Shown here in pieces: positions 5,205-5,379 of a stretch of DNA of 5,379 nucleotides (within the stretch, counting starts at the first letter, position 1; each line of letters begins with the position of its first letter). The DNA comes from Chloroflexota bacterium (lineage in GTDB: Bacteria; Chloroflexota; Chloroflexia; Thermomicrobiales; UBA6265). The position numbers and the translations under genes were made by a program. The stretch lies in NCBI GenBank assembly GCA_023392645.1, contig JAEVYR010000263.1, positions 1 through 5,379 on the forward strand, given 5' to 3'. The notes beneath the pieces are model-generated. The model had not been told where the DNA came from. It ran no database searches and saw only the letters and a program-made list of their open reading frames with translations.

Positions 5205-5379
5205 TCAACGGGTCTTCCGCGCCCGGAACGCGGCGAACCCGACGGCAATGATGATGATGGCGCCCTGCACGCTGTAGCGCACCGGCTGTGAGAATCCGAG
5301 CAGGTTGAGCAGGGTGAACAGCGCTTCCAGCGTCATCGCACCGGCCAGCGCCGGAATCATCGCGCCCCGCCCGCCGCCG
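5205..5379 (-). CDS. sugar ABC transporter permease (RbsC-like), C-terminal end, partial
   Basis: The last 57 codons plus stop of a gene entering from the right edge. The translation begins GGGRGAMIPALAGAMTLEAL and ends in a hydrophobic helix (VQGAIIIIAVGFAAF, residues 38-52) and a basic tail RARKTR, which points to the cytoplasm. The G-G-x-G-x-hydrophobic loop, then LLNLLGFSQPVRYSVQG and a final transmembrane helix, are the usual end of BPD_transp_2 permeases such as RbsC, XylH and AraH. With the downstream ribose-type binding protein it forms part of one importer; the ATPase (RbsA-like) and the rest of this permease should lie to the right of the window. The gap to the binding-protein start is 126 nt. 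Only a short part is visible, so substrate class rests on the neighbour. Confidence 0.85.
   Translation of the reverse strand, partial: GGGRGAMIPALAGAMTLEALFTLLNLLGFSQPVRYSVQGAIIIIAVGFAAFRARKTR

Noticed and set aside
1..5379. CRISPR arrays, tRNA or rRNA genes, insertion sequences, attachment sites
   Set aside because: I looked for regularly spaced repeats, cloverleaf-like arms, transposase motifs and flanking terminal repeats on both strands and saw none.

Overview
The window is GC-rich bacterial DNA, and every gene I can support lies on the minus strand. Read in the direction of transcription (right to left) the order is: the 3' end of a ribose-type ABC permease, a sugar-type periplasmic-binding-protein gene, a D-tagatose/D-psicose 3-epimerase-family gene, a large secreted alpha/beta-hydrolase (TAP-like, S33-type), and the 5' end of a P-loop signalling ATPase/transcriptional regulator. 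The high GC content, the threonine/proline-rich linkers right after the signal peptides (QDATPGAT, QSADTPASEP), the long TAP-like hydrolase and the 'TLTGPGGVGKTRLA' regulator suggest Chloroflexota, perhaps Thermomicrobia/Sphaerobacter-like. This is inference from style; no rRNA or marker gene is present.

Region 5379-2894 looks like the distal part of a sugar uptake and catabolism operon. The permease C-terminus (5205 to the window edge) is followed after 126 nt by the binding protein (5078-3876). A 124-nt gap holding a perfect 9-bp hairpin then leads to the epimerase (3751-2894). All four expected metal ligands and three further active-site residues of the epimerase family can be seen. The simplest reading is import of a pentose or ketohexose by an RbsABC-like transporter, followed by epimerisation at C3 in the cytoplasm. 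The sugar cannot be named from sequence alone.

Region 2893-2536 is a 358-nt non-coding stretch. It has a perfect TATAAT box, a 10-bp inverted repeat just upstream of it and a compact 8-bp dyad between the box and the ribosome binding site. It probably drives the secreted hydrolase (2535-547) as a separate unit. Region 546-368 separates the hydrolase from the last gene and holds a good sigma70-type promoter (TTGACA, 17 nt, CATCAT) for the regulator, which begins at 367 and runs off the left edge.

I see no mobile element, CRISPR array, tRNA or rRNA. The gene content is ordinary for such a genome. The points worth a second look are the extreme acidity of the two exported proteins, the unconserved-looking acidic insert in the hydrolase, the dyads around the hydrolase promoter, the long leader of the binding-protein gene with an unused Shine-Dalgarno sequence, and the intact rare-sugar epimerase next to an uncharacterised transporter.
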